Assembly (NCBI RefSeq): GCF_002101395.1
Contig: NZ_CP019706.1
Location: forward strand, 372,001-436,000
Reading direction: 5' to 3'
Length of the DNA stretch: 64,000 nucleotides
DNA from: Pantoea alhagi
Lineage (GTDB): Bacteria; Pseudomonadota; Gammaproteobacteria; Enterobacterales; Enterobacteriaceae
Shown: positions 17,596 to 26,695 of the stretch, in pieces
Position numbering within the stretch: position 1 is the first letter of the stretch
Layout of the letters: the number at the start of each line of letters is the position of its first letter
Notes under the pieces: generated by a model
The model's input: the letters and a program-made list of their open reading frames with translations, nothing else
Told to the model about the DNA's origin: nothing
The model's database searches: none
Program-made: the position numbers and the translations under genes

Positions 17596-18174
17596 ATGCT
17601 AAAAAAACTTTTCTTCCCTCTGCTGGCTGCCTTTATCCTGGCTGGCTGTGCGAACAACAGCAATACGATCGATGTCCAACCCACTATCCAGCTGCCTCAG
17701 CAAGATCCGAGCCTGATGGGCGTTACGGTTAGCATTAACGGTGCCGATCAACGTTCCGACCAGGCGCTGGCCAAAGTTACTCGCGATGCTCAGCTGGTGA
17801 CGCTGACGCCAAGCCGCGATCTGCGTTTCCTGCTGCAGGAAGTGCTTGAGAAGCAGATGACCGCTCGCGGTTATATGGTTGGCCCTAACGGCGCGGTAGA
17901 TTTGCAGATCGTGGTGAACAACCTGTATGCCGATGTCACTCAGGGCAACCTGCGCTATAGCATCACCACCAAAGCGGACATTTCCATTATTGCCAACGCC
18001 AAAAACGGCAATAAGCAGGTGAAAAATTATCGCCAGACCTACAGCGTAGAAGGCGCATTTAACGCCACCAATGAAAAAATCACCAAGGCCGTTAACTCTA
18101 CCCTGAGCGATGTCATTTCCGATATGGCACAGGACACCAGTGTTAGTAGCTTTATCAAGCAGAACGCGCGTTAA
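17596..18174 (+). CDS. yajG: YajG-family lipoprotein
   Basis: Predicted lipoprotein of 192 residues. The signal peptide ends in the lipobox LAGC, with lipidation at Cys18. Residue 19 is Ala, not the Asp that retains proteins in the inner membrane, so outer-membrane sorting is likely. The rest matches the YajG family (NNLYADVTQGNLRYSI, YRQTYSVEGAFNATNEKI). No biochemical role is known. It precedes ampG by 54 bases, as in E. coli, which suggests one operon. Confidence 0.93.
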   Translation: MLKKLFFPLLAAFILAGCANNSNTIDVQPTIQLPQQDPSLMGVTVSINGADQRSDQALAKVTRDAQLVTLTPSRDLRFLLQEVLEKQMTARGYMVGPNGAVDLQIVVNNLYADVTQGNLRYSITTKADISIIANAKNGNKQVKNYRQTYSVEGAFNATNEKITKAVNSTLSDVISDMAQDTSVSSFIKQNAR

Positions 18175-18186
18175 TGATTTTCGGTA

Positions 18187-18205
18187 GCCCGGCAGGATGC
18201 CGGGC
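18187..18205 (+). other. hairpin between yajG and ampG
   Basis: GCCCGGCA-GGA-TGCCGGGC is a perfect eight-base stem without a following T-tract, in the 54-base gap. It more likely stabilises the yajG transcript end or lowers read-through than terminates outright. Confidence 0.5.
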
Positions 18206-18228
18206 ATGCCTACAGGAAAAGAGTCGTT

Positions 18229-19704
18229 ATGGATAATCAGTTTCTGCGTATGTTTACCCAGCGCAATGCAGCCATCCTGCTCCTGCTGGGCTTCGCCTCC
18301 GGCCTTCCTCTTGCCCTGACTTCCGGTACGCTACAGGCGTGGATGACGGTAGAGGGTGTGGATCTTAAAACCATCGGCTTTTTTTCGCTGGTTGGACAAG
18401 CCTATGTTTTTAAGTTTCTCTGGTCGCCGCTGATGGATCGCTTTACGCCGCCTTTTTTGGGACGGCGTCGCGGCTGGCTGGTGATCACGCAACTTTTGCT
18501 AATCGGCGGCATTGCGCTGATGGGCAGCATGGAGCCTTCGCGTCATCTGACCCTACTGGCCGCGCTGGCGGTGCTGGTCGCCTTCTGTTCCGCCTCGCAG
18601 GATATTGTATTCGATGCCTGGAAAACCGATGTTTTGCCGCCGGAAGAACGCGGCAGCGGCGCAGCGATCACCGTATTAGGCTATCGCCTGGCGATGCTGG
18701 TTTCGGGCGGGCTGGCACTGTGGCTGGCGGATCGCTATTTAGGCTGGCAGGCAACCTACTGGCTGATGGCGTTAATGATGCTGCCCGGTTTGATTGCTAC
18801 CCTGCTGGCAAAGGAGCCGACCGATGTGGTTGCCCGGCCCCGTACGCTGGAAGAAGCCGTGATGGCGCCGCTGCGCGACTTCTTCAACCGCAACAACGCC
18901 TGGCTGATGCTGTCGCTGATTGTGCTTTATAAGCTGGGAGATGCTTTTGCCGCCAGCCTGACCACCACTTTTCTCATTCGCGGCGTCGGCTTTTCCGCTG
19001 GCGACGTCGGGCTGGTCAATAAATCGCTCGGGCTGCTGGCGACCATTATCGGCGCGCTCTACGGCGGCGTATTAATGCAGCGTCTGAGTCTGTTTCGTGC
19101 GCTAATGCTGTTTGGCGTACTGCAAGCTTTCTCTAACCTGGCCTACTGGCTGCTTTCCGTTACGCCGCCGCATATGTGGAGTATGGCCAGCGCGGTATTC
19201 GTGGAAAACCTGTGTGGCGGAATGGGTACGGCCGCGTTTGTCGCACTGCTGATGAGCCTGTGTAATCGTTCATTTTCCGCTACGCAGTTCGCTTTACTCT
19301 CGGCGCTCTCGGCGGTCGGGCGGGTTTATGTTGGTCCGGCAGCGGGCTGGCTGGTAGAGCTGTGGGGCTGGCCGACATTTTACGCTTTCTCCGTAATTGC
19401 TGCTCTGCCAGGTCTGCTGCTGCTGGCAGCCAGCAAACAGAGCCTGCTGCAGTCGCAGGAGAGCCAGCACTTTAATCCGCGTCAGCGCTGGCCTGTTGGC
19501 TATCGCTGGGCGCTGCGTCTGCTGGCGACTGGCAGCGCGCTGCTGGCTTTTTGGCTGTTAGCACTGGCGCTGGAAGCCGCCGGGCTGGTGAGCCTGCCCT
19601 CGTTGTTTCCTTTATTTAACCTCGGCTGCGTGCTGATGCTGCTGGGTATATTTACCGGTACGCTGCTGGACTACCTGGCACAGCGCAAAACGATACCCGC
19701 TTAA
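18229..19704 (+). CDS. ampG: muropeptide permease AmpG
   Basis: Proton-driven MFS importer of GlcNAc-anhydro-MurNAc peptides for cell-wall recycling; it also supplies the signal for AmpC beta-lactamase induction where ampR-ampC is present. 491 residues, the E. coli length, with about 14 membrane segments. Conserved runs include ILLLLGFASGLPLALTSGTL near residue 16, FKFLWSPLMDR, ASQDIVFDAWKTDVL and LCNRSFSATQFALLSALSAV. It lies downstream of yajG, probably co-transcribed. Confidence 0.97.
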   Translation: MDNQFLRMFTQRNAAILLLLGFASGLPLALTSGTLQAWMTVEGVDLKTIGFFSLVGQAYVFKFLWSPLMDRFTPPFLGRRRGWLVITQLLLIGGIALMGSMEPSRHLTLLAALAVLVAFCSASQDIVFDAWKTDVLPPEERGSGAAITVLGYRLAMLVSGGLALWLADRYLGWQATYWLMALMMLPGLIATLLAKEPTDVVARPRTLEEAVMAPLRDFFNRNNAWLMLSLIVLYKLGDAFAASLTTTFLIRGVGFSAGDVGLVNKSLGLLATIIGALYGGVLMQRLSLFRALMLFGVLQAFSNLAYWLLSVTPPHMWSMASAVFVENLCGGMGTAAFVALLMSLCNRSFSATQFALLSALSAVGRVYVGPAAGWLVELWGWPTFYAFSVIAALPGLLLLAASKQSLLQSQESQHFNPRQRWPVGYRWALRLLATGSALLAFWLLALALEAAGLVSLPSLFPLFNLGCVLMLLGIFTGTLLDYLAQRKTIPA

Positions 19705-19709
19705 TTAAG

Positions 19710-19737
19710 CCGGACGGTAAAAATAGTTTCCGTCCGG
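19710..19737 (+). terminator. weak terminator-like hairpin after ampG
   Basis: CCGGACGG, 12 bases, CCGTCCGG directly after the ampG stop. There is no T-tract behind it, so it is only a tentative end signal. Confidence 0.4.
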
Positions 19738-20017
19738 ACCTGAGCAAAGTCTTCAGCATTGAATTTTTCTACCGACTAATTTTACGAAAAAAATTATCCG
19801 TCGGGTTCAACAAACTACGTCTAATATTAAAAAACGGTGCGTAATTATTTATGTTTAATAATTATCTCGCAAATGATACAGGTTTGTTAAACTATTGAGG
19901 CGCGATTACGTTGTTTAGAATCATCCCTTCCTATAATTCATTTGAGACATCCTTTTTCGTTATATTAACTCAACCACCTGTCTACATTAATATTCTGTCA
20001 CCTTCTGCAACAGATGT

Positions 20018-20039
20018 GACACCCTTGGCAAAAGGTGTC
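20018..20039. promoter_or_regulatory. imperfect palindrome and repeats upstream of the cyo promoter
   Basis: GACACCCTT-GGCA-AAAGGTGTC pairs at 8 of 9 positions. ACACCCTT recurs at 20041-20048, and a related TGTCACCTTCTG lies at 19996-20007. The cluster sits 30-75 bases upstream of the -35 box, where a regulator of cyo could bind. It is the main feature of the 440-base ampG-cyoA gap. The binding protein is not identified. Confidence 0.45.
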
Positions 20040-20068
20040 AACACCCTTCTGACACGTTCTTAAGCTGG

Positions 20069-20097
20069 TTTACACTGCATAAACCTTCCCGTAAAAT
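20069..20097 (+). promoter_or_regulatory. sigma-70 promoter candidate of cyoABCDE
   Basis: TTTACA, 17 bases, TAAAAT: five of six consensus matches in each box with ideal spacing. The predicted start is near 20104, giving a leader of about 42 bases before cyoA. Confidence 0.75.
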
Positions 20098-20145
20098 GCC
20101 GCCACACTTAAACGACAATAGAGCCCTTGTCATTGAGGTCGTTAA

Positions 20146-21072
20146 ATGAGACTCAGGAAATACAATAAAAGTTTGGGGATTTTGTCATTAATTGCAGGCA
20201 CTTTATTGTTAAGTGGCTGTGATAGTGCGTTGTTAGATCCCAAAGGACAGGTTGCAATGGAGCAACGTTCGCTGATACTGACAGCCTTTGGCTTGATGTT
20301 GATCGTTGTTATACCCGCAATTCTGATGGCCGTGGTGTTCGCATGGAAATATCGTGCGTCCAACACTAATGCAAAATATAGCCCTAACTGGTCCCACTCC
20401 AATAAAGTGGAAGCAGTGGTCTGGACCGTTCCGATCCTGATCATCCTCTTCCTTGGCGTGCTGACCTGGAAATCAACCCACGCGCTGGAACCTGGCAAAC
20501 CGCTGGCTTCTGACGTGAAACCGGTTGAGATCGATGTTATCGCACTGGACTGGAAATGGTTGTTTATCTATCCGGAACAGGGCATTGCCACGGTTAATGA
20601 GATTGCGTTCCCGGCGAATACTCCGGTGAGCTTCAAAATCACCTCAAACTCCGTAATGAACTCCTTCTTCATTCCGACCCTCGGCAGCCAGATCTACGCG
20701 ATGGCGGGGATGCAGACCAAGCTGCATCTGATTGCTAACGAGCCGGGTACCTTTAAGGGCATCTCGTCTAACTTTAGCGGCCGTGGTTTCTCAGGAATGA
20801 AGTTTAACGCTATCGCTACTCCCGATCAGGCAAGCTTCGAGCAATGGGTAGCCAAAGCGAAACAGGCACCGAATACCTTAACCACCATGGATGAATTCGA
20901 AAAACTGGCAGCGCCAAGCGAAAACCATCCGGTTGAGTACTTCTCCAGTGCGGATCCTGAATTGTTCAAGCAGGTTATTGAAAAATTCAAGATGAACCAC
21001 GGGACGATGGACATGTCAGGTCATGAAGGCATGGACATGAGTGAAGCCTCTCACGCGGGAGCCGAGGAATAA
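20146..21072 (+). CDS. cyoA: cytochrome bo3 ubiquinol oxidase subunit II
   Basis: Subunit II of the proton-pumping bo3 quinol oxidase, 308 residues, an inner-membrane lipoprotein. The signal peptide ends in LLSGC (Cys25). Two membrane segments follow (about 43-65 and 90-107), then the periplasmic cupredoxin-like domain, which as in other quinol oxidases lacks a CuA site. The tail is Met- and His-rich (MNHGTMDMSGHEGMDMSEA). GAGG lies nine bases before the ATG. First gene of cyoABCDE. Confidence 0.98.
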   Translation: MRLRKYNKSLGILSLIAGTLLLSGCDSALLDPKGQVAMEQRSLILTAFGLMLIVVIPAILMAVVFAWKYRASNTNAKYSPNWSHSNKVEAVVWTVPILIILFLGVLTWKSTHALEPGKPLASDVKPVEIDVIALDWKWLFIYPEQGIATVNEIAFPANTPVSFKITSNSVMNSFFIPTLGSQIYAMAGMQTKLHLIANEPGTFKGISSNFSGRGFSGMKFNAIATPDQASFEQWVAKAKQAPNTLTTMDEFEKLAAPSENHPVEYFSSADPELFKQVIEKFKMNHGTMDMSGHEGMDMSEASHAGAEE

Positions 21073-21076
21073 TACG

Positions 21077-23059
21077 ATGTTCGGAAAATTAACACTGGAT
21101 GCAGTGCCGTACCATGAGCCTATTATCATGATTACGGTGGCCGCCATCATTCTTGGTGGTCTGGCCCTTGTCGCTGCGCTGACTTACTTCGGTAAGTGGA
21201 AATACTTGTGGACCGAATGGCTGACGTCAGTCGACCACAAAAAACTGGGTATCATGTATGTGATCCTGGCATTTGTCATGCTGCTGCGTGGCTTTGCCGA
21301 TGCTATCATGATGCGTGGTCAACAGATGTTGGCCTCTGCCGGGGAAGCGGGCTTCCTGCCTCCTCATCACTACGATCAGATCTTTACCGCCCACGGCGTA
21401 ATTATGATCTTCTTCGTAGCGATGCCGTTCGTTGTTGGTCTGATGAACATCGCTGTTCCTCTGCAGATCGGCGCGCGCGACGTGGCGTTCCCTTTCCTTA
21501 ATAACCTGAGTTTCTGGTTCACCGCTGTCGGCGTGATTCTGGTTAACCTCTCTCTGGCCGTGGGCGAGTTTGCTCAGACCGGTTGGCTGGCCTATCCCCC
21601 GCTGTCAGGCGCGGAATACAGCCCAGGCGTTGGGGTGGATTACTGGATCTGGAGTCTGCAGCTTTCCGGTATCGGTACGACATTAACAGGTATTAACTTC
21701 TTCGTTACTATCCTGAAAATGCGTGCCCCGGGCATGACCATGTTCAAAATGCCGGTGTTCACCTGGGCATCGCTGTGTACTAACGTGCTGATCATCGTCT
21801 CGTTCCCGGTTCTGACCGTGACGCTGGCGCTGTTGACCCTTGACCGTTATCTGGGCTTCCATTTCTTTACCAATGATATGGGTGGCAACATGATGATGTA
21901 TGTCAACCTGATCTGGGTATGGGGCCATCCGGAAGTTTATATTCTGGTTCTGCCGGTGTTCGGTGTGTTCTCAGAAGTTGTTGCCACGTTCTCGAAAAAG
22001 CGCCTGTTTGGTTATACCTCGCTGGTGTGGGCAACCGTGGTTATTACCGTTCTGTCCTTTATCGTTTGGCTGCACCACTTCTTCACCATGGGTGCGGGTG
22101 CGAACGTTAACGCCTTCTTCGGCATTATGACGATGATTATCGCCATCCCGACCGGCGTTAAGATCTTTAACTGGCTGTTCACCATGTACCAGGGCCGCAT
22201 TCAGATGCACTCTGCCATGCTGTGGACCGTAGGCTTCCTGGTCACCTTCTCTGTGGGTGGTATGACCGGTGTTCTGCTGGCGGTTCCGGGTGCTGACTTC
22301 GTGCTGCACAACAGTCTGTTCCTGATCGCGCACTTCCATAACGTGATTATCGGTGGTGTGGTATTCGGTTGTATGGCCGGTGTGACCTACTGGTTCCCGA
22401 AAGCATTCGGTTTCACCCTGAACGAAACCTGGGGTAAACGCGCTTTCTGGTTCTGGATTATCGGTTTCTTCGTTGCCTTTATGCCGCTGTACGCGCTGGG
22501 CTTTATGGGCATGACCCGTCGTCTGAGCCAGGATATCGATCCGCAGTTCCATACGCTGCTGGTTGTTGCTGCCGTAGGTGTTGGCCTGATTGCGCTGGGT
22601 ATCCTCTCTCAGCTGATCATGTTCTGGGTTTCTGTACGCGACCGTCACCTGAACCGCGATCTGACCGGTGACCCGTGGGGTGGCCGTACGCTGGAGTGGT
22701 CAACTTCCTCTCCGCCGCCGTTCTATAACTTCGCAGTGGTTCCGCACATCAATGAGCGTGATGCCTTCTGGGAAATGAAAGAAAAAGGTGAAGCGTATAA
22801 GCAGCCTGCTCATTACGAAGAGATCCATATGCCGAAAAACAGCGGCGCGGGCCTGATTATCGCCCTGTTCGCAACGGTCTTTGGTTTCGCTGCCATCTGG
22901 CATATCTGGTGGCTGATGGGTCTGTCCTTCGTGGCGATGATTGTTAGCTGGATCGTTAAAAGCTTCGATGAAGACGTTGATTACTATGTTCCGGTCAAAG
23001 AGGTCGAAGCAATTGAAAATCAGCACTTCAAAGATATCAGCAAAGCAGGTCTGAAATAA
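21077..23059 (+). CDS. cyoB: cytochrome bo3 ubiquinol oxidase subunit I
   Basis: Catalytic subunit, 660 residues (E. coli 663), with about 15 membrane helices. It carries low-spin heme b and the heme o3-CuB centre, oxidises ubiquinol, reduces oxygen to water and pumps protons. Visible ligands: WVWGHPEVYILVLP (CuB His and the cross-linked Tyr), HHFFTMG (the CuB His pair) and LIAHFHNVIIGG (heme o3 and heme b His). The ATG at 21077 follows the cyoA stop by four bases; the frame extends upstream into cyoA. Its stop overlaps the cyoC start by one base. Confidence 0.99.
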   Translation: MFGKLTLDAVPYHEPIIMITVAAIILGGLALVAALTYFGKWKYLWTEWLTSVDHKKLGIMYVILAFVMLLRGFADAIMMRGQQMLASAGEAGFLPPHHYDQIFTAHGVIMIFFVAMPFVVGLMNIAVPLQIGARDVAFPFLNNLSFWFTAVGVILVNLSLAVGEFAQTGWLAYPPLSGAEYSPGVGVDYWIWSLQLSGIGTTLTGINFFVTILKMRAPGMTMFKMPVFTWASLCTNVLIIVSFPVLTVTLALLTLDRYLGFHFFTNDMGGNMMMYVNLIWVWGHPEVYILVLPVFGVFSEVVATFSKKRLFGYTSLVWATVVITVLSFIVWLHHFFTMGAGANVNAFFGIMTMIIAIPTGVKIFNWLFTMYQGRIQMHSAMLWTVGFLVTFSVGGMTGVLLAVPGADFVLHNSLFLIAHFHNVIIGGVVFGCMAGVTYWFPKAFGFTLNETWGKRAFWFWIIGFFVAFMPLYALGFMGMTRRLSQDIDPQFHTLLVVAAVGVGLIALGILSQLIMFWVSVRDRHLNRDLTGDPWGGRTLEWSTSSPPPFYNFAVVPHINERDAFWEMKEKGEAYKQPAHYEEIHMPKNSGAGLIIALFATVFGFAAIWHIWWLMGLSFVAMIVSWIVKSFDEDVDYYVPVKEVEAIENQHFKDISKAGLK

Positions 23060-23670
23060 TGGCACAAACACTGTCTAAACAGCACGACGCCCATGCGGAG
23101 CATGGGCATCACGATGCGGGAGCCAATAAGATTTTTGGCTTCTGGATCTACCTGATGAGTGACTGCATTATCTTCGCAACGCTGTTTGCGACCTATGCAG
23201 TTATGGTCAACAACACTGCCGGTGGTCCGGCAGGTAAAGACATTTTCGAACTGCCGTTCGTACTGGTCGAAACCGCCTTGCTGCTGTTGAGCTCCATTAC
23301 TTACGGTATGGCCGTTATCGGCATGAACAACGGCAAAAAAGGCGCGGTTAACCGCTGGCTGGCGCTGACGTTCCTGTTCGGTCTTGGCTTTATCGCGATG
23401 GAAATCTATGAGTTCCATCATCTGATCGCAGAAGGCTTCGGCCCGGATCGCAGCGGCTTCCTGTCAGCCTTCTTTACGCTGGTTGGTACGCACGGTCTGC
23501 ACGTAACCTCTGGTCTGATCTGGATGCTGGTTCTGATGTTCCAGATTGCTAAAAATGGTCTGAATGCCACCAACCGCGCGCGTATCATGTGTCTGAGCCT
23601 GTTCTGGCACTTCCTCGACGTGGTATGGATCTGCGTATTTACCGTTGTCTATCTGATGGGGGCCATGTAA
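23059..23670 (+). CDS. cyoC: cytochrome bo3 ubiquinol oxidase subunit III
   Basis: Subunit III, 203 residues, five predicted membrane helices. It has no redox group and stabilises the complex. A short His-rich N terminus (HDAHAEHGHHDAG) precedes the first helix; the conserved acidic run FIAMEIYEFHHLI lies mid-protein. The ATG overlaps the cyoB stop (TAATG), so translation is likely coupled. The cyoD start overlaps its stop in the same way. Confidence 0.98.
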   Translation: MAQTLSKQHDAHAEHGHHDAGANKIFGFWIYLMSDCIIFATLFATYAVMVNNTAGGPAGKDIFELPFVLVETALLLLSSITYGMAVIGMNNGKKGAVNRWLALTFLFGLGFIAMEIYEFHHLIAEGFGPDRSGFLSAFFTLVGTHGLHVTSGLIWMLVLMFQIAKNGLNATNRARIMCLSLFWHFLDVVWICVFTVVYLMGAM

Positions 23671-24002
23671 TGAGTCATTCTGTTAACGAACATGGCGCAT
23701 CTCACGGCAGCGTGAAATCGTACATGATTGGCTTCATCCTCTCTATCATCCTGACGGCTATCCCGTTCTGGATGGTAATGGATGGCGGCGCTTCGCATGG
23801 CACAATTCTCAGCGTGGTTCTGGTGTGTGCGGTAGTTCAGGTGCTTGTTCACCTGGTCTTCTTCTTGCACCTTGATACCAAATCTGAAGGCGGCTGGAAC
23901 TTTGTGGCGATTGTCTTCTCCGCCATAATTATCCTGATTGTTGTCGTCGGCTCGCTGTGGATCATGTGGAACCTCAACTACAACATGATGATGTCCCACT
24001 AA
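23670..24002 (+). CDS. cyoD: cytochrome bo3 ubiquinol oxidase subunit IV
   Basis: Small subunit IV, 110 residues, three membrane helices; assists assembly of the CuB centre in subunit I. Marks: SYMIGFILSIILTAIPFWMV, VVQVLVHLVFFLHLD and the C-terminal LIVVVGSLWIMWNLNYNMM. The ATG overlaps the cyoC stop by one base. An upstream extension to 23589 inside cyoC was rejected. Confidence 0.98.
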   Translation: MSHSVNEHGASHGSVKSYMIGFILSIILTAIPFWMVMDGGASHGTILSVVLVCAVVQVLVHLVFFLHLDTKSEGGWNFVAIVFSAIIILIVVVGSLWIMWNLNYNMMMSH

Positions 24003-24012
24003 AGAGTCGCTC

Positions 24013-24903
24013 GTGATGATTAAGCAATACCTGCAAGTAACAAAACCAGGAATTATTTTCGGGAATTTAATTTCTGTTATCGGGGGTTTTCTGCTGGCTT
24101 CGAAAGGCAGTATTGATTACACCCTGTTTCTCACCGCCCTGGTTGGTGTCTCACTGGTGGTCGCATCAGGTTGTGTTTATAACAACTTTATCGACCGCGA
24201 CATCGACAGAAAAATGGAGAGAACCAAGAATCGAGTGCTGGTAAAAGGCCTCATCTCTCCGAAAGTAACCCTGGTTTATGCAACCGCATTAGGTATTGCT
24301 GGCTTTGCGTTGCTGTATTTCGGAGCAAACCCGCTGGCCATGTGGCTGGCGGTCATGGGCTTCGTGGTATACGTCGGCATTTACAGCCTCTATATGAAGC
24401 GTAAATCAGTCTACGGTACGCTGATTGGTAGTCTTTCCGGCGCTGCGCCGCCGGTTATTGGCTACTGCGCAGTGACTAACGAGTTTGATGCTGGCGCGCT
24501 GATCCTGCTGGCGATCTTTAGCCTGTGGCAGATGCCGCATTCCTATGCGATTGCTATCTTCCGCTTTAAAGATTACCAGGCAGCAAATATTCCGGTTCTG
24601 CCGGTAGTGAAAGGGATCTCCGTGGCAAAAAATCATATTACGCTCTACATCCTGGCGTTTATGATTGCCACGCTGATGCTGACGCTGGGCGGCTACGCTG
24701 GCTACAAATATCTGGTGGTTGCGGCGGCAGTTAGCGTTTGGTGGCTGGGGATGGCACTTTCAGGTTACAAAACCTCAAACGATCGCGTTTGGGCTCGTAA
24801 GCTGTTTGTATTCTCCATTGTCGCTATTACGGCGCTAAGCGTGATGATGTCGGTTGACTTTATGGCACCGGTGTCAGAAAACCTGCTGACTTACGTACGC
24901 TAA
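24013..24903 (+). CDS. cyoE: protoheme IX farnesyltransferase (heme O synthase)
   Basis: Membrane prenyltransferase of the UbiA family; attaches a farnesyl group to heme B to make the heme O needed by CyoB. 296 residues, about nine helices. The two Asp-rich prenyl-diphosphate sites are NNFIDRDIDRKMERTKNR near residues 57-74 and the later loop FRFKDYQAANIPVLP. It follows cyoD by ten bases. The frame opens with GTG-ATG; the GTG at 24013 is used as in E. coli, but the ATG at 24016 is an equal choice. Confidence 0.97.
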   Translation: MMIKQYLQVTKPGIIFGNLISVIGGFLLASKGSIDYTLFLTALVGVSLVVASGCVYNNFIDRDIDRKMERTKNRVLVKGLISPKVTLVYATALGIAGFALLYFGANPLAMWLAVMGFVVYVGIYSLYMKRKSVYGTLIGSLSGAAPPVIGYCAVTNEFDAGALILLAIFSLWQMPHSYAIAIFRFKDYQAANIPVLPVVKGISVAKNHITLYILAFMIATLMLTLGGYAGYKYLVVAAAVSVWWLGMALSGYKTSNDRVWARKLFVFSIVAITALSVMMSVDFMAPVSENLLTYVR

Positions 24904-24920
24904 TCGTAAGCCACATCACT

Positions 24921-24949
24921 AAGGGCGCTTCTTGCGCCCTTTCTTTTTG
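24921..24949 (+). terminator. intrinsic terminator of cyoABCDE
   Basis: AAGGGCGC-TTCTT-GCGCCCTT followed by TCTTTTTG, 18 bases after the cyoE stop. Confidence 0.92.
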
Positions 24950-25029
24950 TTACGACTGCTTAAAAACTTCCGTTTTACCCGCCCTGCCCTGCTCCTTAAA
25001 ATAGTGTCAGTAATAATATTGAGGTTGCA

Positions 25030-26394
25030 ATGAACGATAACAAAATGACACCGGTTGAGCTGCGCGCAACCTGGGGTTTAGGCACCGTATTCTCTTTACG
25101 TATGTTGGGCATGTTTATGGTTTTGCCCGTTCTTACTACATACGGCATGGCTTTGCAGGGCGCAAGCGAAGCGCTGATTGGCCTGGCGATTGGCATTTAT
25201 GGACTGACCCAGGCTATTTTCCAGATCCCCTTTGGGCTGCTTTCCGATCGTATTGGTCGTAAACCGCTTATTGTCGGCGGCCTGCTGGTTTTTGTGCTCG
25301 GCAGCGTTATCGCAGCCAGCACCACCTCGATTTGGGGAGTCATTCTTGGTCGCGCCCTGCAGGGCTCCGGGGCGATTGCCGCCGCCGTTATGGCCCTGCT
25401 TTCCGATCTTACGCGTGAGCAGAACCGTACCAAAGCGATGGCATTTATCGGCATCAGCTTTGGCGTGACCTTTGCCATTGCGATGGTGCTGGGTCCGATC
25501 ATTACGCATTCCTTCGGCCTGCATGCGCTGTTCTGGATGATCGCGATTCTGGCCAGCTGCGGTATTGTGATTACATTGCTGGTGGTGCCTAACGCGCCGC
25601 ATCATGTTTTGAACCGCGAATCGGGAATGGTCAAAGGCAGTATTCGCGAAGTGCTGATGCAGCCGCGCCTGTTGAAATTGAATATCGGCATTTTCTGCCT
25701 GCATATTCTGCTGATGTCGAGTTTTGTTGCCCTGCCTGGTCAGTTTGAGCTGGCTGGCTTTCCGGCTGAGCAGCACTGGAAGGTTTATCTGATCACCATG
25801 CTGGTGGCGTTTGTTGGCGTGGTGCCTTTTATTATCTATGCCGAAGTAAAACGCCGCATGAAGCGGGTTTTTATCTGCTGTGTCGCATTGATCCTTATCG
25901 CCGAAATTGTACTTTGGGGAGCAGGAAATCATTTCTGGACGCTGGTGATTGGCGTGCAGCTTTTTTTCCTCGCCTTTAATCTGATGGAAGCCATTCTGCC
26001 TTCATTAATCAGTAAAGAATCACCGGCCGGTTATAAAGGCACCGCTATGGGAATTTATTCCACCAGCCAGTTTCTGGGCGTGGCGATAGGCGGCAGCATG
26101 GGCGGCTGGGTTTTCGATCGGTTTGACGCGCAAACGGTGTTTTTGCTGGGCTCGATTGTCGCTACGCTGTGGCTGCTGCTTAGCAGTACCATGCAAGAGC
26201 CACCTTATGTCAGTAGCCTGCGTATCGTGCTGAGTGAGAATGCGCTTAACGATCCACGCCTTGAGCAAAAACTTAAAGCGCAGCGCGGCGTCTCTTCGGT
26301 GTTTATCGTGCCGGAAGAGCGTAGCGCCTATATTAAAATCGACAGTAAGGTAACCAGCCGGGTTGAGCTGGAAGCGCTGATTGCCAGCGCCTGA
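25030..26394 (+). CDS. yajR: MFS transporter YajR
   Basis: Major facilitator of 454 residues: twelve membrane helices followed by a soluble ferredoxin-like YAM domain at the C terminus (about 385-454, LRIVLSENALNDPRLEQKL to SRVELEALIASA), which is the family hallmark. MFS motif A is GLLSDRIGRKPLIVGG near residue 72, and motif B is ILGRALQGSGAIAAAVMAL. The substrate is unknown; the structure of the E. coli protein is known and it behaves like a proton-coupled drug/H+ antiporter. Independent transcription unit between cyo and a structured spacer. Confidence 0.95.
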   Translation: MNDNKMTPVELRATWGLGTVFSLRMLGMFMVLPVLTTYGMALQGASEALIGLAIGIYGLTQAIFQIPFGLLSDRIGRKPLIVGGLLVFVLGSVIAASTTSIWGVILGRALQGSGAIAAAVMALLSDLTREQNRTKAMAFIGISFGVTFAIAMVLGPIITHSFGLHALFWMIAILASCGIVITLLVVPNAPHHVLNRESGMVKGSIREVLMQPRLLKLNIGIFCLHILLMSSFVALPGQFELAGFPAEQHWKVYLITMLVAFVGVVPFIIYAEVKRRMKRVFICCVALILIAEIVLWGAGNHFWTLVIGVQLFFLAFNLMEAILPSLISKESPAGYKGTAMGIYSTSQFLGVAIGGSMGGWVFDRFDAQTVFLLGSIVATLWLLLSSTMQEPPYVSSLRIVLSENALNDPRLEQKLKAQRGVSSVFIVPEERSAYIKIDSKVTSRVELEALIASA

Positions 26395-26695
26395 CGCGTT
26401 GTCCTTCTCCGCTGGCAGCATCGATATAATAAAGGCAGTATGGCACGGCCCTATCACCGCGGCCTGATACCAGAAAGGCAGTATGGCGCAGCCTTCAAAT
26501 AAGGGCCGGTGCCTGCACAGGCAGGCCGGTCCGATCGTAAAGACGCAAAAAACGTCATCCCTGACAGCTCGGCCCGCGGCGTCCCTGCCGCGGGACGCTT
26601 TACTCTTCTGCCCGGCCTGCCTGTGCCGCAGACGCCGGTGATGTCTGTCAGTACATTAAGCGCCCCGCTTATCGATACGGTGCTATCACATTTAA
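26395..26695. repeat. structured spacer between yajR and yajQ with direct and inverted repeats
   Basis: This 301-base convergent gap holds no gene I can support. It contains a 20-base direct repeat (26431-26450 and 26474-26493, 18 of 20 identical, AAAGGCAGTATGGC core). It also has a palindrome TGCCTGCACAGGCA at 26510-26523 flanked by CCGG on both sides, and a perfect hairpin CCCGCGGC-GTCCCT-GCCGCGGG at 26573-26594. No T-tract marks a simple terminator. It may be a multi-copy extragenic element or a small RNA. Confidence 0.5.

Noticed and set aside
21971..22648. 225-codon minus-strand frame inside cyoB
   Set aside because: Antisense to cyoB; Gln/His/Thr-rich translation is an artefact of membrane-protein codons.
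25096..25932. 278-codon minus-strand frame inside yajR
   Set aside because: Antisense to the membrane helices of yajR; no ribosome site or family match.
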